Shown piece after piece: positions 61,901-64,000 of a DNA stretch of 64,000 bases. Each line of letters starts with the position of its first letter. Position 1 is the stretch's first letter. The notes below the pieces were generated by a model that made no database searches, was not told the DNA's origin, and saw only the letters and a program-made list of their open reading frames with translations. This DNA comes from Clarkia xantiana subsp. parviflora (lineage: Eukaryota; Streptophyta; Magnoliopsida; Myrtales; Onagraceae), in NCBI GenBank assembly GCA_036873135.1, contig JAPTYO010000001.1:51137774-51201773 (forward strand), written 5' to 3'. A program made the translations under genes and the position numbers.

Positions 61901-63886
61901 CGCTTGAGCCTTGAAGATTCAGTTACACTTGGAAGCAGTTGATCCTTCCCACTAGAATGATTAATTTATCATATATGAAAGATATGACGCGGTAGCATGA
62001 CATAGAAAATATATAACAAATAATGTAATAACACGATATTTGTGATAGGACATGTCTATGTAACATGACATGCATGAATGTGGAAGATTATCTGCTTTCA
62101 TTGATCAATTCTCTGATCTGTACCGTTTTCTTCAATTAAAATGTACCTCCTCCTCAATAGAATCAATCTCCAATTAGTCGAAATCAGATTACGCCTGATA
62201 AACCGTGGATTGAAGAGAATCCACTTGAAGATCGTTTGTATCTTCATACGTCTGATACTCCGTTGATTGGTTATCAGCTTACTGGTTAAAAAAATACCAG
62301 GAAAGAGTTCGTTTGATGTGTGGTGCACTGCTATCTAAGACTAAGCTATGTGCTTTATTGATGGGTAGTTGTTTGAGAGATTCGGTACCTAAGATTTATC
62401 GTTTCCTAAAGGATCGACACAATGTTATGGTGAAATGATGGTTAACCAGTGCAGTTTCTAAGAATCTCACTCATTGATTGATATATAGTAGTAATGTTAT
62501 TGCTATTTGGAACTATCTTTGAGAACGCTTCAGTTAAATTGACGGGTGTTTGTGTGGAGATTGAGTAGTGTCTCCTAAAATTGTTGCTAGTAAATATCAG
62601 CAGAAGTTGATTAAATTTTTAAATGGATTAAATGAAACTTACATGAATCTCATCATACATCCATTATCTAAATTGAACTTTGCATATTCTGTCCGTATAC
62701 AAAAGGAATCTCAAAGAATTGCGGCTAGTTCTTTCATTGATAAATCAATCAGCTTGTGTGTGGATAACTCTTATGGTGCTTTATATGTGCCATCTTCCAA
62801 TGGTGGAAATAAAAATGAGAAGGATGTGTTCTGTGCACTTTTTATGTGAAGATATATTCTTGATTGGTAGTTACCAGGACAAGTTAGGAAATTGTTCTTA
62901 ATCAAAGGAAGTACACCTTGAAGTTGATTGCAGATATTGATATGCTTGAAAGAAAACCATCCGTTAAGAATTAATATTGACTTACCATTATGGCCAAGAA
63001 GAACTTACAATCATAAGTTCTGTTTTCTCCCAACAAAAAATAGGTTCAGTAACATAGAAGTTTATCGTGATAGTAATTGAGGATTTTGTTAAATGTCAAG
63101 AAGATATGTGACCGAATTTTGTGTCAAATTCGGAGAAGCTATGATTTCTTGAAAGTTAAAGAAAGAAGTAACTGTGTTACGTTCTAGCTGTGAAGTAGAG
63201 TATCAAAGCATGAGTATGTCAGCTGCAGAAATTGTCTGACTAAAAGGATTTTTGAAGGAGCTGGTATTTGAACAAATCTCACCCACGATGTTAAAGTGAT
63301 AAAAAAAAATGGTTAATAGCCTATGAAATGTTTGATATTTGACCCATATTAACCGGAGATGACTGAATTTTCAAAAGTTAATATGGAATGTCTGAATTTT
63401 CTTTGGCAAAAAAAAAAAAAAATGTCTGAATTTTCAACTTTGTTGATATAAGAGGTCTCCGTTAATTTTTCCGTTAAAACTTACGGAAGTTGGTCACGTG
63501 CTTGGCATGTGACCGGAATTAAAATTAAATAAACAAAAATGTCCTTCTATCAAAGTGTGCACCTCACATGCTTGAAATGAAAAGACGAAAATGCTCCCCT
63601 CTTACATACTTGAAATGAAAAGACGAAAATGCCCCTGTGTAGAAGATATCTACTTCCATCGCTCATTTCTGATATGTTCTGTGTTCTTCATTTATCAAAT
63701 TGAGAATGAACAATTTTCACAAACGATAGATTGGTGCAATCGACCCCTTTATTATAAAAAGTACCTCATTAGGAAAAGAATCTGTGCTTTAACTGCATGT
63801 AGTCGTGAGTTTGTATATGCCGAAGACGATTTAAGCATCTGAAGCTTCCACTGAAGAGTCCCTTTAGGTAAGATATCGACAAGAAC
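58966..63886 (-). CDS. Phytyl ester synthase-like acyltransferase, copy 2 (3' part, intact in view)
   Basis: Eight exons on the minus strand equal exons 7-14 of copy 1: 63886-63765, 61951-61843, 61740-61610, 61520-61151, 60731-60618, 60480-60395, 59373-59264, 59156-58966. Their lengths are 122, 109, 131, 370, 114, 86, 110 and 191 bp, identical to copy 1 except exon 10 (370 against 354). The frame is open throughout. Motifs: ENGHFLFL, VGYHMLLGLE, VLLYPGGGRESMHKK, KLFWPEQAEFVRMAAKFG, VPFGAVGEDDFGE-like, PGRFYYYFGKPID, ending VPTFEL. The first six exons lie beyond the right edge. Intron 7 is expanded to 1.8 kb by transposon debris (174 bp in copy 1). It is the better candidate for the functional plastid phytyl/acyl transferase of the pair. 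Confidence 0.9.
59454..59469 (+). mobile_element. Micro-retroinsertion CTTGGCC-A(8)
   Basis: CTTGGCC plus 8 A and a G, between perfect 10-bp copies of AGTTGTATAT (59444-59453 and 59470-59479). It lies in intron 12 of PES-like copy 2. Same class as at 48427. Confidence 0.7.
62090..63300 (+). pseudogene. Decayed Copia fragment in intron 7 of PES-like copy 2
   Basis: Plus-strand translation gives broken Gag-like text in several frames (NPLEDRLYLHTSDTPLIGYQL near 62215; SPKIVASKYQQKLIKFLNGLNE near 62570) and, further on, RNase H-like text (a relative of 'SSxEAEYxSMxxxAAEIVWLKGxLKEL' near 63200). Protease, integrase and reverse transcriptase are missing between them, so a large internal deletion occurred. 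Opposite in direction to the host gene; no LTRs recognised. Confidence 0.65.
63311..63645 (+). mobile_element. GGGTTAA-family element, left part only (copy 8)
   Basis: Matches the left end of the element at 38792 (ggttaatagcctatgaaatgtttg, ggtcacgtgcttggcatgtga, aaagtgtgcacctcacatgcttgaaatgaaaagac) and stops near 63645, without a right end. It lies in intron 7 of PES-like copy 2 and is itself interrupted by a micro-insertion at 63402-63420. Confidence 0.75.
63402..63420 (+). mobile_element. Micro-retroinsertion TTTGGC-A(13)
   Basis: Nineteen bases between two perfect 15-bp copies of AATGTCTGAATTTTC (63387-63401 and 63421-63435). The related element at 38792 has a single copy of this stretch (aaggtctgaagtttc) with no insertion, which is an empty site. 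Confidence 0.85.
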
Positions 63887-64000
63887 CTGTTATATTATGA
63901 TCAATTAGTAAGTCTTAAATAATCATCAAGTCTTTTTTTTTTTTTTTTTTTTAATTTTAACACAGTGTTTCCTATATATATTAACCGATCGAAGAAGTAC

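Noticed and set aside
1..64000. CRISPR arrays, operons, riboswitches, prophage or defence islands
   Set aside because: The sequence is plant nuclear DNA with introns; tandem arrays present are microsatellites and minisatellites without spacer structure.

Overview
This window is eudicot plant nuclear DNA. The evidence is multi-exon genes with short GT-AG introns whose products belong to plant families: a lysosomal-type alpha-mannosidase, a mitochondrial phosphate carrier, a GEM-like GRAM protein, a CASP-like membrane protein and phytyl-ester-synthase-like acyltransferases. The spacers are AT-rich and filled with Copia, LINE, Mutator-like, Harbinger/Tourist and hAT-type repeats. I cannot name the species.

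Layout. 1-136 is the 5' end of a minus-strand gene that runs off the left edge. 137-4720 is AT-rich spacer with a decayed LINE RNase H end and a 417-bp Tourist-like MITE. 4721-10752 (+) is a 27-exon GH38 alpha-mannosidase (1016 aa) with two GC-AG introns. 12891-15260 (+) is a six-exon mitochondrial phosphate carrier (372 aa). 16191-16832 (+) is an acidic CHZ1-like histone-chaperone candidate. 19499-20763 (+) is a two-exon GEM-like GRAM protein, convergent with a five-exon TRAP-beta gene (22812-21257, -). 31748-28930 (-) is a three-exon CASP-like protein. From about 32 kb to 51 kb the sequence is mostly transposable elements: a 5'-truncated LINE, two abutting Tourist-like MITEs, several Mutator-like elements (one carrying a young, nearly intact Copia element), a Harbinger-like MITE, and a truncated LINE with an open RNase H frame.

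51.5 kb to the right edge holds a large inverted duplication of a phytyl ester synthase (PES)-like gene. Copy 1 (+, 51512-57112) is complete in exon structure but has a 16-nt deletion that breaks the acyltransferase domain. Copy 2 (-, 63886-58966) enters from the right edge, and every exon in view is intact. All matching exons have identical lengths except the one with the deletion. Different elements have entered the introns of each copy, so each copy serves as the empty-site control for the other.

Two patterns stand out. First, at least five tiny insertions of TTTGGC(C)-like sequence plus a poly(A) run are each flanked by perfect 9-16 bp target-site duplications. They match the 3' terminus of the LINE at 48532-49343 and look like LINE insertions truncated almost to the tail. 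Second, elements with GGGTTAA-like termini and 9-bp (or 9-10 bp) target-site duplications recur through the spacers and account for much of the non-genic DNA. The genes themselves are unrelated housekeeping or developmental loci; no gene cluster or defence-type system was seen.
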